Assembly: GCA_001483205.1 (NCBI GenBank)
Contig: JPPB01000318.1
Coordinates: 1 to 8,077, forward strand
DNA length: 8,077 nucleotides
From: an alpha proteobacterium 3107
GTDB lineage: Bacteria > Pseudomonadota > Alphaproteobacteria > Rhodobacterales > Rhodobacteraceae
Direction of reading: 5' to 3'
Below the pieces are notes generated by a model that made no database searches, was not told where the DNA came from, and worked only from the letters and a program-made list of their open reading frames with translations. The translations under genes and the position numbers were made by a program. Position 1 is the stretch's first letter. Every line of letters starts with the position of its first letter. Below are positions 1-6,434 of the stretch, in pieces.

Positions 1-126
1 GGCGGGCGCTTTGCACCCGCCGGGTCGGGCGCTGCCCTTCGGACGGGTCGCGCCTCTGTTCCGGCAAACCATCCGCCCGGCCCGGGCAAATAGGTCAGAG
101 GTTTTGCCCTTATCCGCGGATAAGGG
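1..126. repeat. Hairpin-rich repeat unit, copy A
   Basis: First of two imperfect tandem copies (copy B starts at 237). It holds an inverted repeat, GGCGGG (1-6) with CCCGCC (16-21), then a CTGCCCTTCGGACGGG-type hairpin, then CCTCTG and CAGAGG in opposite orientation (~54-59 and ~95-100). It ends in a perfect 20-bp palindrome centred between 116 and 117 (107-126, core TTATCCGCGGATAA). No credible coding signal is visible. The design resembles mosaic intergenic elements of the REP/BIME kind, but I cannot assign a named family. The start may lie outside the window. Confidence 0.75.
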
Positions 127-155
127 GGGGCTGGTGGCGGCTGGCCGTTCCTGTG

Positions 156-203
156 AAAAGACCTCTGCATAAGGCTGTATAGCCACCCAAATGCCCCGCC
201 CGG
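156..203 (-). repeat. Dispersed intergenic repeat, copy 1 (minus)
   Basis: Read on the minus strand, this ~48-bp stretch matches 4186-4235 on the plus strand with few mismatches. Shared blocks are CCGGGCGGG, CATTTGGG, ATACAGC and TTATGCAGAGGTCTTTT. Both copies lie between genes, in opposite orientations 4 kb apart, which indicates a mobile or amplified non-coding repeat rather than chance. Confidence 0.75.
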
Positions 204-245
204 TCGCAAGACCGGGCAGCGCCCGCCTCACCCCACGGCGGGCGC
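199..245. repeat. Two adjacent strong hairpins
   Basis: Two perfect stems lie side by side. CCCGGTC (199-205) pairs with GACCGGG (210-216) across a GCAA tetraloop, a stable GNRA-type loop if transcribed. GCGCCCGCC (219-227) pairs with GGCGGGCGC (237-245) across a 9-nt loop, bridging the end of copy A and the start of copy B. There is no U-run, so these are not classic intrinsic terminators. They could still stop or protect the 3' end of the lipB transcript arriving on the minus strand. Confidence 0.7.
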
Positions 246-366
246 TTCGCTTCCGCCGGGTCGGGCGCTGCCCTTCGGACGGGGCGCGCCTCTGTCCCGG
301 CAAACCATCCGCCCGACCCGGCGAATAGGTCAGAGGTGTTGCCCTTATCCGCGGATAAAGTCCGCC
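237..366. repeat. Hairpin-rich repeat unit, copy B
   Basis: Imperfect duplicate of 1-126 at an offset of about 236 bp. Long identical blocks include GCGCTGCCCTTCGGACGGG, CCGGCAAACCATCCGCCCG, ATAGGTCAGAGGT and CCCTTATCCGCGGATAA. The palindrome is shorter here (345-358, 14 bp). Substitutions are scattered, so the duplication is not recent. Together with copy A it fills the 424-bp gene-free stretch downstream of lipB. Confidence 0.75.
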
Positions 367-373
367 CCCTGAA

Positions 374-411
374 TGTCCCGCCCGGCTGAGCCAATATGCA
401 GAGGTCTTTCT
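374..411 (+). repeat. Dispersed intergenic repeat, partial copy 3
   Basis: It contains ATGCAGAGGTCTTTC, matching the core of the copies at 156-203 and 4186-4235. A TGTCCCGCCCGG block precedes it, the reverse complement of the block that leads the other copies. It therefore looks like a rearranged or mosaic member of the same family. It ends about 15 bp before the lipB stop codon. Confidence 0.5.
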
Positions 412-424
412 TATGCACGACCCT

Positions 425-1141
425 CTACCACCGACAAACCCGCACCGGGCTGTCAAACACCCGCACAAAGCTCTGTTGCAGGGCGATGTCGAGATCGGCC
501 ATCGTCACCGGCAGCCCCAGATCGACAAGGCTGGTCACGCCGCGCCCCTGCACACCGCAGGGCACGATGCCGTCGAAATGATCAAGCTCGGGTTCGACAT
601 TGATCGACAGGCCGTGAAAGCTGACCCACCTGCGCACCCGTATGCCGATGGCGGCGATCTTGTCCTCGGGCCGCGTTCCGTCCGGCGCGGGGGCCTTGTC
701 GTGACGCACGACCCAGACGCCGACGCGCCCCGCGCGCCGCTCGCCCCGGACACCAAACCCGGCCAGTGTCGTGATGATCCACTCTTCCAGCCGGGCAACG
801 AAACGGCGGATGTCGCGCCCGCGCGTGTTGAGGTCGAGCATGACATAGACCACCCGCTGCCCCGGCCCGTGATAGGTGTATTGCCCGCCCCGGCGGGTCG
901 GGTGGACAGGAAACCGGTTCGGGTCGGTCAGGTCCGCCGGGTTTGCCGACGCGCCTGCGGTATAAAGCGGCGGGTGTTCGAGCAGCCAGATGGCCTCTGC
1001 CGCCGTGCCTTGTGCGATGCGGGCGGCGCGGCTCTCCATCACCTCTGTCGCCCGCACGTAAGGGGTGAGGCCGTCAGAGATGATCCAGTCCACGCCTGTC
1101 ATCGGGGAGCGGTTCGGGGGGCTGTCCGGCAGAACCGGCAT
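425..1141 (-). CDS. lipB: Octanoyl-[acyl-carrier-protein]:protein N-octanoyltransferase LipB
   Basis: LipB moves the octanoyl group from octanoyl-ACP to the lipoyl domains of 2-oxoacid dehydrogenases and the glycine-cleavage H protein, the first step of lipoate synthesis in the cytoplasm. The 238-residue product has the family blocks in order: [11 protein letters not shown] (53-63), [11 protein letters not shown] (85-95), [17 protein letters not shown] (161-177) and FDGIVPCG (189-196). Cys195 and Lys161 are the expected acyl-thioester and catalytic residues. Length is normal for alphaproteobacteria. I prefer the start at 1141 because GAAGGA lies about 11 nt upstream; an internal ATG at residue 14 has no comparable site. 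The gene runs divergently from tRNA-Leu and appears to be transcribed alone. Confidence 0.96.
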   Translation of the reverse strand: MPVLPDSPPNRSPMTGVDWIISDGLTPYVRATEVMESRAARIAQGTAAEAIWLLEHPPLYTAGASANPADLTDPNRFPVHPTRRGGQYTYHGPGQRVVYVMLDLNTRGRDIRRFVARLEEWIITTLAGFGVRGERRAGRVGVWVVRHDKAPAPDGTRPEDKIAAIGIRVRRWVSFHGLSINVEPELDHFDGIVPCGVQGRGVTSLVDLGLPVTMADLDIALQQSFVRVFDSPVRVCRW

Positions 1142-1218
1142 AAGGGGTCTGATCCTTCAGGGGCGCGCGCGGCGACGGGGCGGGGCAGGGCGTTGACGGG
1201 GGCCAACACTCCCCCCGC

Positions 1219-1246
1219 CTGTTACAGGATGTGCGGCTGTTTTCAA
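1219..1246 (-). promoter_or_regulatory. Candidate lipB promoter
   Basis: On the minus strand, TTGAAA (1241-1246) and TAACAG (1219-1224) are separated by 16 nt, a plausible sigma-70-type pair giving a leader of about 70 nt before the lipB ATG. Found by eye only; it is the best such pair in the divergent region. Confidence 0.4.
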
Positions 1247-1271
1247 AGCCCGCGCCGGGCCAAAAAGGCTC

Positions 1272-1300
1272 TTCACATCGCCGGGGCCGGTTGCTATACG
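1272..1300 (+). promoter_or_regulatory. Candidate tRNA-Leu promoter
   Basis: TTCACA (1272-1277; five of six to TTGACA), a 17-nt spacer and TATACG (1295-1300) end 22 nt before the tRNA 5' end, the normal geometry for a tRNA gene promoter. The GGCGCGGACC-like tract after the -10 may act as a GC-rich discriminator. Confidence 0.55.
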
Positions 1301-1322
1301 GCGCGGACCTGTCCGGTCATGT

Positions 1323-1409
1323 GCGGTCGTGGCGGAATTGGTAGACGCGCAGCGTTGAGGTCGCTGTGGGGTAACACCCGTGGAAGTTCGAGTCTTCTCG
1401 ACCGCACCA
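1323..1409 (+). tRNA. tRNA-Leu (anticodon GAG)
   Basis: An 87-nt class II tRNA. Acceptor arms GCGGTCG (1323-1329) and CGACCGC (1399-1405) pair fully, followed by discriminator A and an encoded CCA (1407-1409). The anticodon stem is CAGCG/CGCTG around the loop TTGAGGT, with anticodon GAG at 1357-1359, reading CUC and CUU. The D region carries GGCGGAATTGGTAGACGC, typical of leucine tRNAs. The long variable arm is about 1367-1381, and the T loop TTCGAGT lies at 1387-1393 with a 5-bp stem. No clear terminator follows. tRNA genes are common integration sites and the next gene is low-GC, but I found no duplicated tRNA 3' end inside the window. Confidence 0.97.
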
Positions 1410-1515
1410 TCGGATTTGGGATTCGGGCCTGCCGGGATTTGGGGGGCTCATTTCCCGCTGTCTTTCGATTTAATGTTGCAAACGAACCGGGAATGCCCTT
1501 TGCGGGCTGACCCTT

Positions 1516-2127
1516 TCAGCGTGGCTGAAGCCGAAATTCCTCTCTCAGGGGCGGAATATCAATGGAGGCCCAGCACTTTTGCCTCAGTAACGCGCCGTCA
1601 GGACGGAAGCCAGCATGAACCACTTTTTTGCCCTTCTTCTGAAGGTGCTCGGCCGCCGGAACAAAATCCTGATCTGATGACACAAGCACCGCAACATCAT
1701 ATGCGTCTTCCCATGCGAGACTGATCATGTCGGTCACAATCTTCGTATCAATGCTCTTTTCCTCCGTGCCGCGCATGTCATTGGCGCATTTTGGACAATT
1801 CTCGATCTTTTCGTGGCATTTCGGGCAGGTTGGGAACGACTTTTTTCTCATTCTGGGTTGGAAGTGAGCGTTCACACCGGGAAAGGTATCCAAGATATTC
1901 GTGGCCCAGTTATAAAGGCTTTTCTCGGTGGATTTGTTATATGAGCCATAGACGCTCATCCCGGAATATATGGCGAGCGCCCCCGGATCGACAAGGTTTC
2001 CTGCTTCTCTTGTGAGGATTTTTGGCAGGGCTTTTAAATCTGTTTTGAAGTCTTCATCCTTTTGGCGCATACTCAAAGTATAGTTCCAAAAATCGACAAA
2101 CACATAGATTCTATAGTCTTTTGGCAA
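1516..2127 (-). CDS. NYN (PIN-like) domain protein with zinc-ribbon insert
   Basis: Probable metal-dependent RNase of the NYN/LabA-like branch of the PIN superfamily; substrate unknown. Counting from a TTG start, the 203-residue product has the NYN opening IYVFVDFWNY with Asp12, an IDTKIVTDM block with Asp133, and VAVLVSSDQDF with Asp152 and Asp154. These match the acidic active-site positions of the fold. Between them, CPKC (101-104) and CPKC (111-114) form a likely zinc ribbon. The frame stays open to an ATG at 2286, but those 53 extra residues do not look like the family, whereas GGAGG lies 5 nt before the TTG. Composition is clearly more AT-rich than lipB or ettA, suggesting transfer. It is separated from ettA by a terminator. 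Related proteins act in RNA processing and some in phage defence; the role here is not shown. Confidence 0.85.
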   Translation of the reverse strand: MPKDYRIYVFVDFWNYTLSMRQKDEDFKTDLKALPKILTREAGNLVDPGALAIYSGMSVYGSYNKSTEKSLYNWATNILDTFPGVNAHFQPRMRKKSFPTCPKCHEKIENCPKCANDMRGTEEKSIDTKIVTDMISLAWEDAYDVAVLVSSDQDFVPAAEHLQKKGKKVVHAGFRPDGALLRQKCWASIDIPPLREEFRLQPR

Positions 2128-2138
2128 TTTCTCCTCCC
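2125..2138 (-). promoter_or_regulatory. Strong RBS setting a TTG start
   Basis: On the minus strand GGGAGGAG (2131-2138) precedes TTG (2125-2127) in the NYN frame, with 5 nt between GGAGG and the codon. No ATG or GTG with a similar site exists upstream in this frame. The annotated start should therefore be moved 53 codons inward from the longest open frame. Confidence 0.7.
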
Positions 2139-2305
2139 ACGCTCTGTTCGGGTTATGTTCTGTAAGGCAAACGCACCCATAACATGTTGTTAGCCATTTT
2201 GCACAAAAAATTTGACACCCCCCCACCAAAAGAGTTAAATCCGAATCAACACAACGCCTCAGGCGGCTCCCGGCAAACGGGGACAAATGCGCGTCTGAGT
2301 ATCCG

Positions 2306-2338
2306 AAAAAGAGGGCGCGCGCTTGGCGTCCTCTTTTT
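2306..2338 (-). terminator. Intrinsic terminator downstream of ettA
   Basis: AAAAAGAGG (2306-2314) pairs with CCTCTTTTT (2330-2338), with further GC-rich pairing inside. Read on the minus strand, the hairpin ends in a T-run about 30 nt after the ettA stop. A T-run also occurs on the plus strand, so it could work in both directions. It separates ettA from the NYN gene, so the two are unlikely to be a simple operon. Confidence 0.8.
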
Positions 2339-2367
2339 CTTTGTCACCGCTTCCCCCTCATCCCCCC

Positions 2368-4035
2368 TCACCGCGTGAATTTCCTGTGCCTGACCCGCTT
2401 TGGCTCCAGCGCGTCCGGGCCAAGGCGGCGCTTCTTGTCTTCCTCATAATCGGCGAAATTGCCCTCGAACCACTCCACATGGGCATCGCCCTCGAACGCC
2501 AGCATATGAGTGCAGATGCGATCAAGGAAAAAGCGGTCATGGCTGATGACCACCGCGCATCCGGCGAAATCGACCAGCGCATCCTCAAGCGCCCGCAGGG
2601 TTTCCACATCCAGATCATTGGTGGGTTCGTCCAGCAGCAGCACATTCCCGCCGGACCGCAACAGCCGCGCCATATGAACCCGGTTGCGCTCGCCCCCTGA
2701 CAAAAGCGAAACCTTCTTTTGCTGATCACCGCCCCGAAAGTTGAAAGCAGAGCAATAGGCCCGCGCGTTCACCTCTGCATCGCCCAGGCGGATCACATCC
2801 TGCCCGTCGGCCACCGCCTCCCACACCGTGGCGTGCGGCGCAAGGTCATCGCGGCTCTGATCCACATAAGACAGCTTCACCGTCTCGCCATAGGAAACGG
2901 CCCCCTGATCCGGCGTTTCCTGCCCGGTCAGCATTCTGAAAAGCGTTGTCTTGCCAGCCCCGTTCGGGCCGATCACGCCGACAATCCCGCCCGGCGGCAG
3001 GTTGAACGAAAGCCCCTCGATCAACTGCTTGTCGCCCATGTGCTTGGCCAGCCCCTCGACCTCGATCACCTTCGACCCGAGCCGGGGGCCGTTCGGGATG
3101 ATGATCTGGGCGCGGGTCAGCTTTTCGCGCTCGGATTGCCCGGCAAGCGCGGTATAGGCGTTGATCCGCGCTTTCTGTCTGGCCTGCCGCGCGCGGGGCG
3201 ATTGCCGCATCCATTCCAGTTCCCGCTCCAGCGTCCTGCGCCGGGCGTGGTCTTCGCGCGCTTCCTGCGCCAGCCGCCGGGTTTTCTGTTCCAGCCAGCC
3301 GGAATAATTGCCCTCGTAGGGGATGCCCCGGCCCCGGTCAAGTTCCAGAATCCAGCCGGTGATGTTGTCGAGGAAATAGCGGTCATGGGTGACGATCAGG
3401 CAAGTGCCCCGATAGTCGATCAGATGCTGTTGCAGCCAGGCGACGGTCTCGGCGTCCAGGTGGTTGGTCGGCTCATCAAGCAACAGCATGTCGGGCGCTT
3501 CCAACAGCAGCCTGCACAGCGCGACGCGGCGCTTTTCGCCCCCCGACAGCGCGCCGACCTCGGCGTTGTCCGGCGGGCAGCGCAACGCCTCCATCGCCAC
3601 GTCGATGCGGCTGTCCAGATCCCACAGGTTTTCGGCGTCGATGGCGTCCTGAAGTTCGGTCATTTCCTCCATCAGCGCATCGGAATAGTCCTCGGCAACC
3701 CGCATGGCGATGTCATTGAAGCGGGCGAGCATCGCCACCTTGTCGGCCACGCCCAGCATCACATTGCCGCGCACATCAAGCGCCGCATCCAGTTCCGGCT
3801 CCTGCGGCAGGTATCCCACCGTAACCCCTTTGGCGGGCCGTGCCTCGCCCGCATAGTCCGTGTCGATCCCGGCCATGATCCGCATCAGCGTCGATTTCCC
3901 CGCGCCGTTCGCGCCGACGACGCCGATCTTGACGCCGGGCAGAAAGCTCAGCCGGATGTTCTCAAAACATTTCCTGCCGCCCGGATAGGTCTTGGAGACG
4001 CCATCCATGTGATAGACATACTGATAAGAGGCCAT
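2368..4035 (-). CDS. ettA: Energy-dependent translational throttle protein EttA (ABC-F)
   Basis: Soluble ABC-F ATPase that binds the ribosomal E site and gates entry into elongation according to ATP/ADP level. At 555 residues it equals the usual EttA length. Domain 1 has Walker A GANGAGKS (41-48), signature LSGGEK (163-168) and Walker B LLLDEP (184-189). The arm insertion lies at about 95-140. The linker between domains (about 240-305) is charged and Arg/Lys-rich. Domain 2 has Walker A GPNGAGKT (356-363), signature LSGGER (445-450) and LLLDEPTNDLD (466-476). There are no membrane segments, which excludes a transporter. The basic tail ends KRVRHRKFTR. AAGGA lies about 10 nt before the ATG. Confidence 0.96.
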   Translation of the reverse strand: MASYQYVYHMDGVSKTYPGGRKCFENIRLSFLPGVKIGVVGANGAGKSTLMRIMAGIDTDYAGEARPAKGVTVGYLPQEPELDAALDVRGNVMLGVADKVAMLARFNDIAMRVAEDYSDALMEEMTELQDAIDAENLWDLDSRIDVAMEALRCPPDNAEVGALSGGEKRRVALCRLLLEAPDMLLLDEPTNHLDAETVAWLQQHLIDYRGTCLIVTHDRYFLDNITGWILELDRGRGIPYEGNYSGWLEQKTRRLAQEAREDHARRRTLERELEWMRQSPRARQARQKARINAYTALAGQSEREKLTRAQIIIPNGPRLGSKVIEVEGLAKHMGDKQLIEGLSFNLPPGGIVGVIGPNGAGKTTLFRMLTGQETPDQGAVSYGETVKLSYVDQSRDDLAPHATVWEAVADGQDVIRLGDAEVNARAYCSAFNFRGGDQQKKVSLLSGGERNRVHMARLLRSGGNVLLLDEPTNDLDVETLRALEDALVDFAGCAVVISHDRFFLDRICTHMLAFEGDAHVEWFEGNFADYEEDKKRRLGPDALEPKRVRHRKFTR

Positions 4036-4074
4036 GGCGCGCGATTCCTTCGCAAAGAGTCGGTGTTGGCGCTG

Positions 4075-4103
4075 TGCTTAGCGAAGGGCGGGGGCGGCGG
4101 CAA
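4075..4103 (-). promoter_or_regulatory. Candidate ettA promoter
   Basis: On the minus strand TTGCCG (4098-4103), a 17-nt spacer and TAAGCA (4075-4080) form a plausible sigma-70-type promoter, about 40 nt before the ettA ATG. Assigned by eye; both hexamers are only moderate matches. Confidence 0.35.
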
Positions 4104-4128
4104 TGCGCCTGCGGGGGGCTGTGCGGGA

Positions 4129-4154
4129 AAAGGGCGACCGGGTGGCCGCCCTTT
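4129..4154. repeat. Perfect inverted repeat (hairpin)
   Basis: AAAGGGCG (4129-4136) pairs with CGCCCTTT (4147-4154) over a 10-nt loop, with extra A-rich and T-rich flanks that could lengthen the stem. It lies upstream of both divergent genes, so it is not an obvious terminator for either. It may be a structural part of the neighbouring repeat element. Confidence 0.6.
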
Positions 4155-4185
4155 GCGCTGTTTTCCGGGGGCAAGGCCGGAGTGT

Positions 4186-4235
4186 GGCCGGGCGGGACAT
4201 TTGGGGGGCGATACAGCATTATGCAGAGGTCTTTT
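4186..4235 (+). repeat. Dispersed intergenic repeat, copy 2 (plus)
   Basis: Matches the minus strand of 156-203 over about 48 bp, sharing CCGGGCGGG, CATTTGGG, ATACAGC and TTATGCAGAGGTCTTTT. It sits about 75-150 bp upstream of the possible starts of the NUDIX-cca operon, so it may supply or alter its promoter. It also creates a spurious reading frame that looks alike at both sites. Confidence 0.75.
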
Positions 4236-4306
4236 ATACGTTTATACGTCGCCATGCTATATTGCGCGGGGCGCGCGCCTCTATTGCGCGGGGCGGCCGG
4301 GGCGGT

Positions 4307-4330
4307 TGTCAGGCATGGCACGGCCTGACA
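4307..4330. promoter_or_regulatory. Operator-like palindrome upstream of the NUDIX gene
   Basis: TGTCAGGC (4307-4314) and GCCTGACA (4323-4330) are perfect inverted arms with an 8-nt spacer. The geometry fits a dimeric repressor site or an mRNA hairpin. The spacer begins with the ATG at 4315, so if translation started there the hairpin would cover the start; this supports the downstream start at 4381. No regulator is identified. Confidence 0.45.
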
Positions 4331-4380
4331 CGGCGAATTTGCTGGACACCGGCCCGCCGGGCGCGCAATATCCGAGCGTG

Positions 4381-5019
4381 ATGAGGGCAGGTTTACCCGA
4401 ACCGGCGCGGAACCGGCTGACAGGGAGTGAGACGAAAGCCCTGATCCGTGCGGCGCTCCGGCGTGCGGGGGCCGCGTCTTCCGACTTTGGCCTCAACAGT
4501 TCTGCGATGCTTGTGAAAAGCCGCGCCCTTAGCCCGGCGGCGGTTCTGGTGCCGATCCTGACCACCGGCGACGCCCCGCAGATGATCCTGCTCAAACGCG
4601 CCTCGGGGCTGCGAAACCATCCGGGCCAGATCGCCTTTCCCGGCGGCAAGGTTGATCCGGGGGACATCTCGGCAGAGGCGGCGGCCCTGCGCGAAGCCCG
4701 TGAGGAAATCGGCCTGCCCCCCGGCGCGGTCGAAATCCTCGGCGCGCTTCCGCGGCATGAAACGGTCACCGGGTTTTCCGTCACGCCGGTTGTCGGGGTC
4801 ATCGGGCACCCTGTCGGGCTGGCCGCTGAACCGGGCGAGACCGAGGAAGTTTTCACCGTCCCCCTGTCCCATGTCACCGATCCGGCGCGCTTTGCCGTCA
4901 GGTCGCGCATCTGGCACGGGCGGCGGCATGTCTATCACACGATCCCCTATGGCCCTTATTACATCTGGGGTGCGACCGCGCGTATCCTGCTGGGGCTGGC
5001 CGAAAGATGGCCGCGATGA
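4381..5019 (+). CDS. NUDIX hydrolase, CoA pyrophosphatase type (NudL/Nudt7-like)
   Basis: Predicted to cleave coenzyme A and its derivatives to 4'-phosphopantetheine and 3',5'-ADP, controlling or cleaning the CoA pool. In the 212-residue form, the CoA-pyrophosphatase signature KRASGLRNHPGQIAFPGG spans 72-89 and runs into the Nudix box, whose catalytic part LREAREEIG is at 103-111 with the metal-binding glutamates. The segment PRHETVTGFSVTPVVG (124-139) is also typical of the family. Starting at 4381 gives a family-typical length; an in-frame ATG at 4315 would add 22 residues of unconvincing sequence. Neither start has a strong Shine-Dalgarno. The stop overlaps the next gene, implying one operon with translational coupling. 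Confidence 0.9.
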   Translation: MRAGLPEPARNRLTGSETKALIRAALRRAGAASSDFGLNSSAMLVKSRALSPAAVLVPILTTGDAPQMILLKRASGLRNHPGQIAFPGGKVDPGDISAEAAALREAREEIGLPPGAVEILGALPRHETVTGFSVTPVVGVIGHPVGLAAEPGETEEVFTVPLSHVTDPARFAVRSRIWHGRRHVYHTIPYGPYYIWGATARILLGLAERWPR

Positions 5020-6212
5020 TGACCCGGATCACCGATGCCCGGCTCAGCGATGCCCGCACGCAGGCGGTGTTGCGCGCCCTGACCGGGGCCGGGCATCAGG
5101 CGTGGTTCGTCGGCGGCTGTGTGCGGAATGCGCTGCTCGGCCTGCCGGTGTCTGACATCGACATCGCCACCGATGCGCTGCCCGATCATGTGATGGTGCT
5201 CGCCGCGCGTGCCGGGCTGAGGCCGGTGCCGACGGGCCTGCCCCACGGGACGGTGACGGTGGTCTCGGGCGGGGTCGCGCATGAGGTCACCACATTCCGG
5301 CGCGATGTGCAAACCGACGGACGCCGGGCGGTGGTTGCGTTCTCGGGCACGATCAGGGAAGACGCCCGCCGCCGGGATTTGACGATCAATGCGCTCTATG
5401 CCGGGGCGGACGGGTATGTGCGCGACCCGACGGGCAAGGGCCTGGCCGATCTGAAGGCCCGCCGGGTGCGGTTTATCGGTGACGCGGGCGGGCGCATCCG
5501 AGAGGACTATCTGCGCATCCTGCGGTTTTTCCGGTTTTACGCCTGGTATGGCGGGCGGGGCCGGGGGCCGGATGCGGACGGGCTTGCCGCCTGCGCTGCC
5601 AATGCCGCCGGGATGAAAGCGCTTTCATCAGAGCGTGTCGGGGCGGAGATGCTGAAGCTGCTGGCCGCCCCGGACCCTTCGCCCGCGATGGCGGTGATGG
5701 CGGGGGCGGGGGTGCTGGCGCATGTGCTTCCGGGGGCGGTGGCGACGTGGTTGCCGGGGCTGGTGGCGGCAGAAGCGGCGGCGGGTGCTGGCCCGGACCC
5801 TCTGCGGCGGCTGGCGGCGATTTATGGCGAGGGTGACGGCGGGGATGTGGCGGCACGGTTGCGCCTGTCGCGGGCAGAGACCCGCCGCTTGCGGCTGTTG
5901 AACGATTGGGCCGGGCAGGCGGCGGCGGGCGCGGCGGAACTCGGCTACAGGTTGGGCGAGAGCGCGGCGCTGGATGTGGTGCTGCTGCGCGCGGCCTTGT
6001 CTGGGCAGATGCCGGGGGACGGCGTGGCAGTTGTGACAGAGGCGATCCCGGCCATCCGCTCCGGTGCGCGGGCGACATTCCCGGTTCGGGCGGGCGACCT
6101 TGCGCCCCGGCTGTCCGGTCCGGCCCTTGGCGCGGCCCTGAGACGGCTGGAGACAGACTGGATCAGATCAGGTTTCACCCTTGACCGCGCGGCGCTTCTG
6201 GCCCGGTTGTGA
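5007..6212 (+). CDS. cca: CCA tRNA nucleotidyltransferase (class II poly(A) polymerase family)
   Basis: Adds or repairs the 3' CCA of tRNAs without a nucleic-acid template. The 401-residue product has FVGGCVRN (34-41) and the catalytic carboxylates DID (50-52) of the nucleotidyltransferase fold. RRRDLTINAL (121-130) is the ribose/NTP-contact motif. YVRDPTGKGLADL (137-149) follows, then IREDYLRILRFFRF (164-177) of the neck, and an Ala-rich helical body and tail. ATGs at 5007, 5016 and 5019 are all in frame; the one at 5016 overlaps the upstream TGA as ATGA, so the true start may be 5016 or 5019. The tight overlap with the NUDIX gene indicates co-transcription. The tRNA-Leu in this window already encodes its CCA, so for it the enzyme would act in repair. 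Confidence 0.95.
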   Translation: MAAMMTRITDARLSDARTQAVLRALTGAGHQAWFVGGCVRNALLGLPVSDIDIATDALPDHVMVLAARAGLRPVPTGLPHGTVTVVSGGVAHEVTTFRRDVQTDGRRAVVAFSGTIREDARRRDLTINALYAGADGYVRDPTGKGLADLKARRVRFIGDAGGRIREDYLRILRFFRFYAWYGGRGRGPDADGLAACAANAAGMKALSSERVGAEMLKLLAAPDPSPAMAVMAGAGVLAHVLPGAVATWLPGLVAAEAAAGAGPDPLRRLAAIYGEGDGGDVAARLRLSRAETRRLRLLNDWAGQAAAGAAELGYRLGESAALDVVLLRAALSGQMPGDGVAVVTEAIPAIRSGARATFPVRAGDLAPRLSGPALGAALRRLETDWIRSGFTLDRAALLARL

Positions 6213-6241
6213 CCCCCGGCGCGCGGCAGCAAACACCCCGG

Positions 6242-6269
6242 TTGAAACCGCTTACAATTCGACTATGTT
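6242..6269 (+). promoter_or_regulatory. Promoter of the TnpB-like fragment
   Basis: TTGAAA (6242-6247), a 16-nt spacer and TATGTT (6264-6269) lie 9 nt before the ATG at 6279. The expected transcription start would fall only a few bases before that ATG, giving an almost leaderless mRNA, although GAGG (6270-6273) is also present 5 nt from the ATG. The promoter looks intact and may now drive the downstream membrane-protein gene. Confidence 0.55.
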
Positions 6270-6278
6270 GAGGGCGAA

Positions 6279-6434
6279 ATGTTACTGACCTACAAATACC
6301 GCCTGATAACGCCGCGCCGCACCCGGCGGCGGCTTGAGGCGTTGCTTGAGGACCAGCGGCTGCTCTATAACGCGGCGCTTGAAGAACGGATCGACTGTTA
6401 CAGGAAGACACGCAAATTCATTATGACGGGCTGA
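6279..6434 (+). pseudogene. Truncated TnpB/IS1341-type protein, N-terminal fragment
   Basis: A 51-residue frame beginning MLLTYKYRLITPRRTRRR and continuing LLYNAALEERIDCYRKTRK. This is the hallmark N-terminus of TnpB-type proteins: a YKYRL-like first strand, then a basic helix with LYNAALEER. Intact TnpB proteins are about 350-450 residues with a RuvC-like nuclease and a zinc finger, and none of that follows in any frame here. Similarity stops at about residue 46 and the last residues (FIMTG) look like junction sequence. Full-length relatives are the RNA-guided nucleases from which Cas12 arose; this fragment cannot have that activity. Its TGA overlaps the next ATG. It could also be the start of a Cas12-like effector rather than a transposon TnpB; the fragment is too short to tell. 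Confidence 0.75.

Larger units (their letters stand above)
4036..4380. other. Divergent intergenic region between ettA and the NUDIX gene
   Basis: A gene-free stretch of about 345 bp. In order it holds the candidate ettA promoter (4075-4103), a perfect 8-bp-stem hairpin (4129-4154), a copy of the dispersed repeat (4186-4235), a TTTATACG tandem pair (about 4233-4248), two direct copies of TATTGCGCGGGGCG (4260-4273 and 4282-4295) and a palindrome at 4307-4330. A TATATT at 4258-4263 could be a -10 for the rightward genes, but I see no good -35. An ATG at 4315 is in frame with the NUDIX gene and could extend it. Confidence 0.6.

Noticed and set aside
110..418. A 102-codon minus-strand frame in the left repeat region
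   Set aside because: It runs through hairpins and the dispersed repeat; part of its translation recurs at 4186-4235 only because the DNA repeat recurs. No ribosome site or protein-like composition.
413..1510. Long plus-strand frame covering lipB and the tRNA gene
   Set aside because: It is antisense to lipB, crosses the tRNA and is rich in Arg, Pro and His, the typical shadow of a GC-rich gene.
1399..2300. Genomic island attachment site formed by the tRNA-Leu 3' end
   Set aside because: I looked for a second copy of the tRNA 3' end between the tRNA and ettA and saw none, and there is no integrase in the window.
2719..4380. Long plus-strand frame antisense to ettA continuing into the NUDIX gene
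   Set aside because: Only the part from about 4381 has a recognisable domain. The rest is an ettA shadow with no family resemblance, so no fusion protein is claimed.
5473..6078. Pro/Ser/Arg-rich minus-strand frame inside cca
   Set aside because: Low-complexity antisense shadow of a strongly supported gene.
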